From NCBI GenBank assembly GCA_963823525.1, contig CAWGLW010000006.1, forward strand, positions 806,001 through 870,000: DNA of 64,000 nt, given 5' to 3'. Source of the DNA: CAWGLW01 sp963823525. GTDB lineage: Bacteria > Pseudomonadota > Gammaproteobacteria > Steroidobacterales > Steroidobacteraceae. A model generated the notes under the pieces. The model did not search any database, had not been told where the DNA came from, and was given only the letters and a program-made list of their open reading frames with translations. A program made the position numbers and the translations under genes. Positions 52,626 through 63,190 of the stretch are shown one piece after another. How positions within the stretch are numbered: position 1 is the stretch's first letter; each line of letters begins with the position of its first letter.

Positions 52626-53363
52626 ATGCTCAGCATCGTCTTTCGCGACGAGACTCTCGTGGCGGTTAACAAGCCTTCCGGGCTGCTGGTGCACCGGACC
52701 GCGATCGATGCCCGGGAAACCCGGTTTGCGGTGCAGATGCTCCGGGATCAACTGGGCCTGCGTGTTTACCCGGTGCACCGACTGGACAAGGGAACCTCGG
52801 GCGTACTGATTTTTGCGTTCAACCCTTCCATGGCGCGGGCGCTTGCCGCGCTGTTCGCGGGCCGTCGGGTCGCAAAGCGATACCTTGCAATCGTGCGCGG
52901 CTGGCCCGCAGAAAGCGGTGTCATCGACCGTCCGCTGGACGCTGTGCAGGACCCGCTGCTCGGCAATGCCGCGGGACCACAAAAGCCGGCAATCACCCGT
53001 TATCGGCGACTCGCGAGCGTTGAGCTACCTCACCGCGTGGATCGGTATCCCGCCTCGCGCTATGCACTGATGGAGTTGCGACCGGAAACCGGGCGGCGTC
53101 ACCAGTTGCGCCGCCACATGGCCCACGATGCGCACCCGATCATCGGCGACTCAACCTATGGCAAGGGCGGTCACAATCGGCTGTTCCGGCGACTTTTTGG
53201 CAGTCAACGCCTCTTGCTGGCCTGCACCGGCATCGATCTCGTGCACCCGGCAACGGGCCAGCCACTGCGCATTTCTGCGCCGCTGGCCGATGACTTCGCG
53301 GCGCTGGCGGGAGAGCTCGGCTGGGGTCCGGCGCTTGCGATCAACGAGGTCCAACCTGCCTGA
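52626..53363 (+). CDS. truC: RluA-family pseudouridine synthase, probably TruC
   Basis: The 245-residue enzyme makes pseudouridine in tRNA. The catalytic Asp is in YPVHRLDKGTSGVLIFA, preceded by the VAVNKPSGLLVH start and followed by ETGRRHQLRRHMAHDAHPIIGDSTYG. The length and the lack of an S4 domain fit TruC, which modifies position 65 of tRNA-Ile1 and tRNA-Asp in E. coli; RluA-type rRNA activity is an alternative. The start ATG 52626 directly precedes the conserved region. Confidence 0.88.
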   Translation: MLSIVFRDETLVAVNKPSGLLVHRTAIDARETRFAVQMLRDQLGLRVYPVHRLDKGTSGVLIFAFNPSMARALAALFAGRRVAKRYLAIVRGWPAESGVIDRPLDAVQDPLLGNAAGPQKPAITRYRRLASVELPHRVDRYPASRYALMELRPETGRRHQLRRHMAHDAHPIIGDSTYGKGGHNRLFRRLFGSQRLLLACTGIDLVHPATGQPLRISAPLADDFAALAGELGWGPALAINEVQPA

Positions 53364-53426
53364 AAGCGCCGCGCGGGGATCGGTTCGGTGAGTGACCGCA
53401 ATACGCCACGGCGCGATCAAGCCGGG

Positions 53427-53912
53427 TCATCCGCGCGGTTCGACGCCGGGCAGGAAAGGCTCCCGTTCGCCTGCAATCGCCGCTGCCACTTCCGGTGCCA
53501 CCCGGTAACCCTTGAACACCTCGGGCATGCGACTGGCCTTGCCACTGGCGAGATCGATACACACGTAATGAATCAGGGCGCGAAGCAAAGTCGCGTTGTC
53601 GGATTTACGGCGTACCTGGAAACGCCGGTCGATTCGCAATCGCCGGTTGTTGAACACCGGCCAGGTGGCGACCTGTATCTCATCCCCCTCGAGGGCCGGC
53701 AGCAGGTAATTGATCTGGGTTCGCCAGACCGCCATTCCACGGTTGAGGTCCCGGCACAGTTCGGGCGAGATTCCCGTCGAGATCGAGTGCGCCCATGAAC
53801 AGTCGTCGATCCAGACCAGGTAGACGGCATTGTTGACGTGCCCGTAACCATCAATCTCGGCGTGAACAGCGACACGCTCGTGAATGAACGGCGATGGAAG
53901 ATCCCAGGTCAT
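53427..53912 (-). CDS. Hotdog-fold acyl-CoA thioesterase (4HBT family)
   Basis: The 161-residue protein has the 4-hydroxybenzoyl-CoA thioesterase signature DGYGHVNNAVYLVWIDD near residues 20-36 with the catalytic Asp-His-Asn set, and FNNRRLRIDRRFQV in the core strand. ATG 53912 gives the usual length; the frame continues upstream for 22 codons without conservation. It lies 65 bases downstream of the acyltransferase gene on the same strand and may be co-transcribed, linking acyl-CoA turnover to phospholipid acylation. Confidence 0.85.
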   Translation of the reverse strand: MTWDLPSPFIHERVAVHAEIDGYGHVNNAVYLVWIDDCSWAHSISTGISPELCRDLNRGMAVWRTQINYLLPALEGDEIQVATWPVFNNRRLRIDRRFQVRRKSDNATLLRALIHYVCIDLASGKASRMPEVFKGYRVAPEVAAAIAGEREPFLPGVEPRG

Positions 53913-53977
53913 GGCCGATTTACCCCGCGCCTCAGTCAATGATGGCTCCCGGTGCAGCGCTGGCCGCGGACGCGGCA

Positions 53978-54907
53978 TCAGCCCCGAAGCAGCTCATCGA
54001 GCCGTGCATCTTTCTCGGCCCAGATGTTGTCCAGCGAACTGCGGAAACGCTTCTTGAACCCCCTGTCCTCGGTGTAGTCACCCGCCGCGGTCCACTGGTC
54101 GATCTCGCGCCGTCGGACATCCACGATCACCGGCTGCTCAAGATGGCCACAGCACAGGTCCCAGAGTGTAGGAATTCCCTTTCGATACGCGATCGTCACG
54201 TCGAGCATCGCCCGCAGGGTACCGCCCATGGCAGAGAGCACGTACGCAGCACCGCCCGCCTTGGGGGCCAGCAGGTGCCGATACGGCGACTTTGTCCGCA
54301 GGCGCTTTTCTTCGGTAAACCGCGTGCCCTCGACGAAATTCATCACCGACGTCGGGATCTCGCGAAATTTCTCACAAGCCTTCCGGGTCGCAGCCAGGTC
54401 TTTGCCGCGCATCTCCGGATGCTTCGCGAGGTACTCGGCCGAATGGCGCCGCATGAACGGGAAATCCAGCGCCCACCAGCACAGGCCGAGCACGGGTACC
54501 CAGATCAGTTGCTGCTTCAGGAAGAATTTCAGGAACGGGATGCGGTGGTTGAAAGCGGCCTGCAACACGAGGATATCAACCCAGGACTGATGGTTGGCAA
54601 TCACCAGGTACCATTCTTCGGGCCGCAGTTCCTGAGCGCCGCGTACGTCCAGTTGCAGTGCTTTGGTCAAGCCAAAGATCGCGTTGTTGGTGCTGATCCA
54701 GAACTCAGCCAGGCGGATCATCCAACGGCTGGTCAGGCGGCGCCAGGCCGCGATCGGCACCAGCGCCTTGAGCAGCGCGACGAACATCAGCGGTACGGAC
54801 CAGAACAGGACATTGGCCGTCAACAGTGAAATGGTGACGACGCCCTGCAGGATTGAGCCCCTCGTTTTCTGCAACTCCTTCCTTCCTCGAACCGACGACC
54901 GGCCCAA
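53978..54907 (-). CDS. PlsC/YihG-like lysophospholipid acyltransferase
   Basis: The 309-residue protein has N-terminal membrane helices and the acyltransferase motifs NHQSWVD (H-x4-D, about residues 104-110), FMRRHSAEYLAKHPE and FVEGTRFTEEKR (about 190-200), resembling E. coli YihG. It would acylate lysophospholipid or 1-acylglycerol-3-phosphate at the cytoplasmic membrane. The start at 54907 is ATG, with some doubt because the first 15 residues are unconserved. It precedes the hotdog thioesterase gene. Confidence 0.87.
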   Translation of the reverse strand: MGRSSVRGRKELQKTRGSILQGVVTISLLTANVLFWSVPLMFVALLKALVPIAAWRRLTSRWMIRLAEFWISTNNAIFGLTKALQLDVRGAQELRPEEWYLVIANHQSWVDILVLQAAFNHRIPFLKFFLKQQLIWVPVLGLCWWALDFPFMRRHSAEYLAKHPEMRGKDLAATRKACEKFREIPTSVMNFVEGTRFTEEKRLRTKSPYRHLLAPKAGGAAYVLSAMGGTLRAMLDVTIAYRKGIPTLWDLCCGHLEQPVIVDVRRREIDQWTAAGDYTEDRGFKKRFRSSLDNIWAEKDARLDELLRG

Positions 54908-55028
54908 TTATGCACGCGGCGACCTGCGGGCAAAATGCTCACGCCGGCGAAAGACCGCCGCTTCCCGGGCTTGCTATCCACCGGGGCGCTTCGTACCTTG
55001 TGCAGCAGATCCCTGCGAGAAGCCCGCC

Positions 55029-55682
55029 ATGTCAATCGAATTGTCTCCGCTGGAAGTCCGCGTCCTGGGTTGCCTGATCGAGAAGCAGATCGCGACGCCG
55101 GATCAGTACCCGCTATCGCTGAATGCCTTGCGCAGCGCGTGTAACCAGAAGAGTAACCGCGAACCACTGCTCGATATCGGTGAGCGGGACCTGCAATCGG
55201 TCGTCGATGAACTCTCGCGCAAGCACCTGCTGCTGGAGAAATCAGGCTTCGGCGCGAGGGTTCCGAAGTACCAGCAGTTGTTCTGCAATACGGAATTTGC
55301 CTCGCTGAGCTTCACGCCGCAGGAGACGGCCATCGTCTGCGAGCTGATGCTGCGCGGGCCGCAGACACCGGGGGAACTGCGCAGCCATGCCGCGCGGCTG
55401 GCCCCGCTGGCCAACGTAACCGAGGTCGAACACCTTCTCGATGAACTGACCACACGCGAGGACGGCCCGTTCGTCGCCCGGCTGGCTCGCGAGCCCGGCC
55501 GGCGGGAGGCGCGATACGCGCATTTGTTCGGCGGGCCCGTCGAGGAGGTTCCGCAGCACGACGCGCTGACAGTCACTCGCAAGGCAGTCGGATCATCGGG
55601 GCTCGAAAAACGCGTCGATCTTCTCGAGACGATCGTCGCCGACCTGCAGCGCGAACTCAACGAGTTGAAGTCCCTGCTCTGA
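55029..55682 (+). CDS. yceH: YceH / DUF480 family protein
   Basis: The 217-residue protein matches the YceH family: LSPLEVRVLGCLIEKQIATPDQYPLS-like start, the NALRSACNQKSNREP helix, GPQTPGELRSHAARL and a C-terminal coiled coil (RVDLLETIVADLQRELNELK). Two winged-helix domains are expected, so nucleic-acid binding is possible, but the function in E. coli is not well defined. ATG 55029 begins at the conserved sequence; the open frame upstream is spurious. It is convergent with the dehydrogenase gene, 31 bases apart. Confidence 0.9.
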   Translation: MSIELSPLEVRVLGCLIEKQIATPDQYPLSLNALRSACNQKSNREPLLDIGERDLQSVVDELSRKHLLLEKSGFGARVPKYQQLFCNTEFASLSFTPQETAIVCELMLRGPQTPGELRSHAARLAPLANVTEVEHLLDELTTREDGPFVARLAREPGRREARYAHLFGGPVEEVPQHDALTVTRKAVGSSGLEKRVDLLETIVADLQRELNELKSLL

Positions 55683-55713
55683 GCGCCGGGCGCCGCGACG
55701 TAGCGCCTCGCCC

Positions 55714-56856
55714 TCAATAGCCCCTGTCAACATCGACGACCGAGAGCATCCGCTCGCCAGCCACGTAACGACGAAGGTTTTCGGTAACGATCGCAATCCC
55801 CGCCTCGCGTCCAAGATCCGAGGCCGCAGCGACGTGCGGTGTCAGAATGACGTTCGGCATCTTCCACAGCGGGCTGTCCGCCGGCAGCGGCTCGGGGTCG
55901 GTGACGTCCAGACCTGCGCCGGCGATCTGGCCAGTGCGCAGCGCGGCCACGAGGTCCGCCTGGACGACGCTGCCACCGCGGCCGACGTTGATGAAAAACG
56001 CGCCGCGCTTTGCTTCAGCGAAAAACTTTTTGCCGAAGAGGTGGCGCGTGTCATCGGTCAACGGCGCGGTGTTGACGATGAAATCCGCCTGGGCGGCGAG
56101 CTCGGGCAACTCATCCGGAAGGCCGACACGATCGACGAAGTCCGGGCCCTCGCGACTGCTCCGGCGCGTCGCCAGCACCCGCATGCCGAAGGCCTTTGCA
56201 CGCCGCGCCACTTCACTCCCGATGCCGCCAAGACCGACGACCAGCACGGTCTTGCCTTCCAGCGTCAGCATCGGCACGCTTTCAGGCCGCTCCCGCGTCC
56301 ATCGACCCGCGCTCCGCTCCGGTATGTAGAAATAGAGCGCCCTTGAGAAGCCCAGCATCATGGCCATCACGTGCTCGGCGATCACCGGCCCGGTGACGCG
56401 CTGCATGTTCGTGACCAGAACGCCACGTTCGACCAGCATCGGGATGTCGACGCAACGTTCAACACCGGCCGAAAAAACCTGTATCCAGCGGATATCCGCG
56501 CCTGCGGCAAGCAGTTCCTCCGTGCAGAATCCGAGCGAGACGTCCGCGCCTGCGGCGCGCGCAGCCGCCTCCTCCGCGCTGCTGACCGGCACCAGTTCTA
56601 CTCCGGGCGCAACCTGTTGCAGTGCGCTCAGCAACTCCGGCTGGATCGTTCGAACAAGAACTTTGTCCGGCCTTCGCCAGCGCGGATTGTCGCGCACCGG
56701 GTTCGGCGCTTCTTTGAGGCCCAGCCGCGCAATGAGCGTCGTGACCTCAGGCGGCGTCCCGTGGACGCCCGGCGCATTCTCTGCCTCAGCGAGGCAATGC
56801 GCCGGCTCGCAGAGGCTGAGCAACACCGCGAGCAGCAGGGGTATGACTTTGTACAT
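55714..56856 (-). CDS. D-2-hydroxyacid dehydrogenase with apparent signal peptide
   Basis: The 380-residue NAD-dependent dehydrogenase has the Rossmann motif VLVVGLGGIGSEVARRAKAF, NVGRGGSVVQ with the catalytic Arg region, DPEPLPADSPLW with Glu and ILTPHVAAASD with the catalytic His. It begins with a hydrophobic segment (KVIPLLLAVLLSLCEPAHCLA, residues 3-23) ending in Ala, like a Sec signal. Periplasmic location of an NAD enzyme is unusual, so an exported or membrane-attached role, or a wrong start, must be considered. It lies 85 bases downstream of frdB. Confidence 0.85.
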   Translation of the reverse strand: MYKVIPLLLAVLLSLCEPAHCLAEAENAPGVHGTPPEVTTLIARLGLKEAPNPVRDNPRWRRPDKVLVRTIQPELLSALQQVAPGVELVPVSSAEEAAARAAGADVSLGFCTEELLAAGADIRWIQVFSAGVERCVDIPMLVERGVLVTNMQRVTGPVIAEHVMAMMLGFSRALYFYIPERSAGRWTRERPESVPMLTLEGKTVLVVGLGGIGSEVARRAKAFGMRVLATRRSSREGPDFVDRVGLPDELPELAAQADFIVNTAPLTDDTRHLFGKKFFAEAKRGAFFINVGRGGSVVQADLVAALRTGQIAGAGLDVTDPEPLPADSPLWKMPNVILTPHVAAASDLGREAGIAIVTENLRRYVAGERMLSVVDVDRGY

Positions 56857-56941
56857 CGTCTACGTCTCCAGGATCCGGGAAGGTGCAAGACGCCGAAGCG
56901 CAGCGCCGGCCGCCGTGCCCGCCAGAGGCTAACATTGAGCG

Positions 56942-57706
56942 TCAACGAAAGCCGATTTTCGCCATGCGCCGGCGCAGGTAGGCGATCTGGGTCTGCAAAG
57001 GCAGGTTCTTCGGACACACGTCCTGGCAGCCCAGCAGTGTCATGCAGCCGAAAACACCATCGTCGTTTCCGACCAGTTCGTAGAAATCATCGTCGCTGCG
57101 CTTGTCGCGCGGATCCAGGCTGAGACGCGCAATGCGGTTCAGCCCCACGGCGCCAAGAAAGTCGTCGCGCATGCGAGCCGTGCCGCAGGCGGCGACGCAA
57201 CAACCGCATTCGATACACCGGTCGAGCTCATAGATCTCGTCGGCCAGGTCGGGGTCCATGCGCTCTTCGATCCGTCGCAGGTCGGGATTGTCCTGCACCG
57301 TCTGGACCCACGCCTGCAGTCGCTCACTCATCGCACGCATCCACTTTCCGGTGTTGACCGACAGGTCCGCGATCAACTCGAATGCGGGCAGGGGGGCCAG
57401 GGATATGTCGGGCGCGAGGTCCCTGGTCAGGGTCCGGCATGCCAGTCCCGGCCGGCCATTGATGATCATGCCGCAACTGCCGCAGATACCGGCACGGCAG
57501 ACAAAATCGAAGGCCAGCGAGGAGTCGATCTGCTCGCGGATTTCATTCAGTGCCAGGAACAGCGTCATGCCGGCTGCTTCTTCGAGCTCAAACGTCTGCA
57601 CCCCGGGCACACTGTCCGGATTCCGCGGGTTGTGGCGCAGGATATGGAATCGCAACATGCGCCCCCGCGTCACGTCGCCGCCGCCCGTGCCGCTTTCGCT
57701 GCTCAT
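56942..57706 (-). CDS. frdB: Fumarate reductase iron-sulfur subunit
   Basis: The 254-residue subunit carries three clusters: a [2Fe-2S] in the N-terminal ferredoxin domain (CRAGICGSCGM, then a Cys after NGRPGLA), a [4Fe-4S] in CIECGCCVAAC and a [3Fe-4S] region with CMTLLGCQDVCPKNLP. It transfers electrons from the haem b subunit to FAD in FrdA. The ATG overlaps the frdA stop by 4 bases. Sequence style is of the Wolinella/Helicobacter quinol:fumarate reductase type rather than the E. coli FrdABCD type. Confidence 0.93.
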   Translation of the reverse strand: MSSESGTGGGDVTRGRMLRFHILRHNPRNPDSVPGVQTFELEEAAGMTLFLALNEIREQIDSSLAFDFVCRAGICGSCGMIINGRPGLACRTLTRDLAPDISLAPLPAFELIADLSVNTGKWMRAMSERLQAWVQTVQDNPDLRRIEERMDPDLADEIYELDRCIECGCCVAACGTARMRDDFLGAVGLNRIARLSLDPRDKRSDDDFYELVGNDDGVFGCMTLLGCQDVCPKNLPLQTQIAYLRRRMAKIGFR

Positions 57707-59685
57707 TCCAGTTCCTCGTCAATTCGCTCATTGCGGCCGCGAAAACGCTCGGGCAGCAGTTGTTCATACGGCATCAGGGCCGCCTGCACCGCATGCCGGT
57801 CCGCCTCCCCAAATCGTTCGCGCGCCTCCGTTACCATTTGCTCACGCCTCGGCGTGTCGGGATGGTCCACGTGGTTCTTCGCGCCGTAGCCACGCCAACC
57901 TGGCGGCAGTTCCATGCGCATCACGTCGAGCGGCTGGTATTCGAATACGGGCAGCGTCGCCGACGGATCCGGCCAGGTCGCCAGTGTGCGCGACAGCCAG
58001 GCACTGTCATCACGCCGCGGATAGTCTTCCCTGAAATGCGCACCGCGGCTCTCCGTGCGGGCCAACGCGCCGGCCGCGATGCACAGTGCCACCTTGATCA
58101 TCTTCTGCACACGATAAGCCGAGACCAGCTCGGGGTTGGCACCGTCCACGTGGTGCTGAAGGCCTATCTCACGACTGCGTAGCAGCAATTCCTGCAGTCC
58201 ATCGACGGCGAGCTGCAGATCCGCCCCGGTCCTGAAGATACCCACCTTGTCCGTCATCAACTGCTGCATTTCCGTGCGCAAGGCATCCGCCCGCTCCCGG
58301 CCGCCAGACTTCAGCAGGTGGTCGAGGCGGCCCCGTTCGACGGACAGGGCCTCTCGCAACCGCGCCGTGGTCAGGTCGATATCGCTGTCCGGACTGTCAC
58401 AGAAATCCGCGATGAACTCACCGACGATCATGCCCGCAACGACGGTCTCCGCCACCGAATTGCCACCGAGCCGGTTAAAACCGTGCATGTCCCAGCAAGC
58501 CGCCTCGCCCGCCGCGAACAGGCCACGCAGGGTCGGGCTCTCCCCGGTGTGCCGGGTTCGAATACCGCCCATCGTGTAGTGCTGGGCGGGTCGCACGGCA
58601 ATCCATTCCTTCGCGGGGTCGATGCCGAGGAAGTGCTGGCAGATTTCTTTCACTTCCCGCAGGTTGTGTTCGATATGCTCACGCCCAAGCAGCGTGATAT
58701 CCAGCCAGAGATGCTCACCGAACCGGGACCTGGCAGCATGCCCGGCGCGGATATGCTCCTCCATTCGCCTTGATACCACGTCCCGCGAAGCCAACTCCTT
58801 TTTCTCCGGCTCGTAGTCCGGCATGAAGCGATTGCCTTGCCCATCGCGCAGCAATCCGCCGTCACCGCGACATCCTTCGGTGACGAGTATCCCGGCCGGG
58901 AAAATGCCGGTGGGATGAAACTGGACGGCTTCCATGTTACCCAGCGCCGCAGCGCCCGTTTCCAGCGCCAGCGCCGCACCGATACCCTCACAGATCACCG
59001 CATTCGTCGTGACGCGATACACCCGTCCGGCCCCGCCGGTCGCGATGGCGGTTGCCTTGGCGACATACGCCGTCAGTTCGCCGGTGATGAGGTCGCGGAC
59101 GATCGCGCCATAACAGCGTGATCCGTCGTGTATCAGCGCGATGGCCTCCTTGCGCTCGTGCACAGGGATATCACGGGCGATGGCCTGGTCGCTGACTGCA
59201 AAAAGCATTGCGTGTCCGGTGCCGTCGGATACGTAGCAGGTGCGCCACTTGCGCGTGCCGCCGAAATCACGCTGTGCCACCAGTCCCTGCGCCTGCGCCC
59301 GCTCCGTGATCGTTACTTTCTCGCCATTGATGATCACTTCGCGATCACCTTGACGCACGCGACTCCAGGGCACACCCCAGGCCGCCAGCTCACGCACCGC
59401 TTTCGGAGCGGTATTGACGAACATGCGGACGATTTCCTGATCGGCGCCCCAGTCGCTGCCCCTCACGGTATCGCCGAAATGCACGTCTTCATTGTCGCCC
59501 TCGCCCTTGATGACGTTGGCGAGGCTCGCCTGCATCCCACCCTGCGCGGCGGCTGAATGCGAGCGCTTCGCCGGCACCAGGGAGAGGACGATGGCGTCGT
59601 GCCCGCGGCGCTTGGCTCCGATCGCCATCCGCAGGCCGGCCAATCCTCCGCCGATCACCAGCACGTCGGTGTAGATGACGTTCAC
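57703..59685 (-). CDS. frdA: Fumarate reductase flavoprotein subunit
   Basis: The 660-residue catalytic subunit has covalently bound FAD at His43 in RSHSAAAQGGMQASL, a numbering shared with the Wolinella enzyme. Capping-domain and active-site features include GDNEDVHFGDTVRGSDW, GGIRTRHTGESP and the DMHGFNRLGGNSVAET segment. It reduces fumarate to succinate, and the reverse is possible. Its start overlaps the frdC stop by 4 bases, so the operon order is C-A-B, as in Wolinella. Confidence 0.94.
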   Translation of the reverse strand: MNVIYTDVLVIGGGLAGLRMAIGAKRRGHDAIVLSLVPAKRSHSAAAQGGMQASLANVIKGEGDNEDVHFGDTVRGSDWGADQEIVRMFVNTAPKAVRELAAWGVPWSRVRQGDREVIINGEKVTITERAQAQGLVAQRDFGGTRKWRTCYVSDGTGHAMLFAVSDQAIARDIPVHERKEAIALIHDGSRCYGAIVRDLITGELTAYVAKATAIATGGAGRVYRVTTNAVICEGIGAALALETGAAALGNMEAVQFHPTGIFPAGILVTEGCRGDGGLLRDGQGNRFMPDYEPEKKELASRDVVSRRMEEHIRAGHAARSRFGEHLWLDITLLGREHIEHNLREVKEICQHFLGIDPAKEWIAVRPAQHYTMGGIRTRHTGESPTLRGLFAAGEAACWDMHGFNRLGGNSVAETVVAGMIVGEFIADFCDSPDSDIDLTTARLREALSVERGRLDHLLKSGGRERADALRTEMQQLMTDKVGIFRTGADLQLAVDGLQELLLRSREIGLQHHVDGANPELVSAYRVQKMIKVALCIAAGALARTESRGAHFREDYPRRDDSAWLSRTLATWPDPSATLPVFEYQPLDVMRMELPPGWRGYGAKNHVDHPDTPRREQMVTEARERFGEADRHAVQAALMPYEQLLPERFRGRNERIDEELE

Positions 59686-60452
59686 GGGTGGCCCCCTGTC
59701 ATCGAAGCTGGCAGGTACGGCTCACCGTAGTACGGCGCATGCGCGATGCCGATTTTCATGTACGCCGCCAGCGTCGCGAGCCCGAGCAGCAGGAAGAATG
59801 CCGTCAGCGACCACTTGTACACTCGCAGCCGTCGCCGTGTGACGGACGGATCGGCGGTCTCAAACCAGCCCCACTTCAGCGCCAGCCGGTACAAACCGAT
59901 GCCGCCATGTAACTCCACGGCAAACAGCATCACCAGGTACAGCGGCCACATCAGGTCACTCCAGACACGGTCGGCCGACAGATAGGGCCCGATCCGATCG
60001 GCCCGGGTCAGCATGGTGTAGAGGTGGACAGAGGCAAGGAAGAACAGTGCAAAGCCCGTCACGACCTGCCAGTACCAGAGCGTCGTGTCCTCATGCCGCA
60101 GACCGGTCATGTGATCACGCCAGGCCTGATGCTGACGCCAGGTGGAGGGAAACTTCCTCAGGGCCAGCAGGGCGTGCAGCACGAACAATGCAATGACGAA
60201 GGCGACCAGAAGCGACACGAGCCAGGGCATCGCGCGACCGAAAAAATAGTAACCTTCGAAAAAGCGTGCGACCGACCACATGGCATCCTTGCCCAACAGG
60301 ATCGTCGAGACGAAGAACATGTGCACCCACATGAACAGTCCAAGCAGCAGGCCACTAAGACTCTGCGCCACATCGAGACGGGCCGGCCATCGGCTCGCCT
60401 GCAACGGTCTTTTCAGGAAGACTACATCTTCAGTGTCGGAAGTCATGGCCAC
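59682..60452 (-). CDS. frdC: Fumarate reductase dihaem cytochrome b subunit (Wolinella type)
   Basis: The 256-residue membrane subunit has five transmembrane helices and carries two haems b. Haem ligands are at His44, His93, His143 and His182. Glu66 (FFEGYYF) and Glu180 (AVELHGG) correspond to the residues needed for quinol oxidation and for the transmembrane E-pathway in W. succinogenes, and the numbering agrees position by position. A single large cytochrome subunit replaces E. coli FrdC and FrdD. It heads the operon and is divergent from nqrA with 162 bases between. Confidence 0.93.
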   Translation of the reverse strand: MAMTSDTEDVVFLKRPLQASRWPARLDVAQSLSGLLLGLFMWVHMFFVSTILLGKDAMWSVARFFEGYYFFGRAMPWLVSLLVAFVIALFVLHALLALRKFPSTWRQHQAWRDHMTGLRHEDTTLWYWQVVTGFALFFLASVHLYTMLTRADRIGPYLSADRVWSDLMWPLYLVMLFAVELHGGIGLYRLALKWGWFETADPSVTRRRLRVYKWSLTAFFLLLGLATLAAYMKIGIAHAPYYGEPYLPASMTGGHP

Positions 60453-60614
60453 CGGTCGGGTTCCTGTAGGATGCAGTGTCGGAGATTTCCGGCGATCTTA
60501 CACTGGCTTTACATACGTGTTTTCCGCAGGCGTGCAGCAGGGTTTTGCTGCGTATGGTCAGGCTGGACTGGGCCGGGAAAGAAGATTTAAGAGAAAGAAG
60601 ACGAGCTGAACGCA
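60453..60614. promoter_or_regulatory. Divergent intergenic region between frdCAB and nqrABC
   Basis: This 162-base region must hold the promoters of both respiratory operons. I see no clear sigma-70 pair or FNR/ArcA box. An A/G-rich run (GAAAGAAGA, AAGAGAAAGAAG) lies just before the GTG start of nqrA and probably supplies its ribosome site. Confidence 0.5.
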
Positions 60615-61969
<1,355 letters not shown>

Positions 61970-61973
<4 letters not shown>

Positions 61974-63190
61974 TCCGGGCACTGCGAAAATTCCTCGATG
62001 ACATCGAGCCGATGTTCGTGAAGGGCGGCCGCTTTGAACGATTCGCCGCGCTCTACGAGGCGATGGACACGTTCATGTTCCTGCCGGACGCCGTGGCCAG
62101 TCGCTCGCCGCATGTGCGCGATGCGCTGGACGTCAAGCGGCTGATGACAACCGTCGTGCTTGCCGTACTGCCCTGCGCGCTGATGGGCATGTACTTCATC
62201 GGCTACAACAGCAACGTCGCAATGGCCGAGATGGGCTTCCAGGCCGCCTCGGGCTGGCGCGGACAGCTGCTGACGACGCTGGGCATCGGTTTCGATCCGA
62301 AGAATCCGCTGGCCTGCTTCCTGCACGGCGCCCTGTACTTCCTGCCGATCTACATCGTCACCCTGGCGGCCGGCGGGTTCTGGGAATCGCTGTTCGCCGG
62401 CGTCAGAAACCACGAAATCAACGAGGGCTTCCTGGTCACCTCGATGTTGTTCGCACTGACGCTGCCGGCGACGACTCCACTGTGGCAGGTTGCGCTAGGC
62501 ATCAGCTTCGGCGTGGTCATTGGCAAGGAAGTTTTCGGCGGAACGGGTAAAAATTTCCTGAATCCGGCACTGACCGGTCGCGCGTTCCTGTATTTCGCCT
62601 ACCCCGCCGGGCAGTCCGGCGACGCGGTCTGGGTACCCGTGGACGGTTACACCGGCGCCACGGCGCTTGCGCGCGCCGCCGAAGGTGGCCTGCCCGCCGT
62701 GACCGACAGCGGGCTGACCTGGATGGACGCCTTTGTCGGCAACATGCAGGGCTCCATCGGGGAGACTTCTGCGCTTGCCTGCCTGATCGGCGCAGTGATT
62801 CTGATCTACACCCGTATCGCCTCCTGGCGAATCATGCTCTCGGTCCTGCTCGGCATGATCGCCACGGTGCTTGTGTTCAACTTCGCCGGCCGCGATGGAC
62901 ACCCTTACCTCGCCGTGCCGTGGTACTGGCACGCGGTGCTCGGCGGCTACGCCTTCGGTCTCGTGTTCATGGCCACGGACCCGGTCAGCGCGAGCATGAC
63001 CCGCGCCGGTCAATGGGTCTACGGCATTGTGATCGGACTGACCGTGGCCATCGTGAGGGTACTCAATCCTGCCTATCCGGAAGGCATGATGCTGGCAATC
63101 CTGATCGGCAACGTGAGCGCACCGCTGATCGACTATGGCGTCGTCAAGCTCAACGTGCGCAAGAGGGCGCGTCGCTATGGCTCTGACTGA
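61970..63190 (+). CDS. nqrB: Na+-translocating NADH:quinone oxidoreductase subunit B
   Basis: The 406-residue membrane subunit has about ten helices. It carries covalent FMN on Thr231 in DGYTGATAL and also binds riboflavin; quinone reduction and Na+ transfer pass through it. DIEPMFVKGGRFERFAALYE and LMGMYFIGYNSNVAM match the family start. The ATG overlaps nqrA by 4 bases, and its 3' end overlaps nqrC by 14 bases, so the operon is tightly coupled. Confidence 0.95.
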
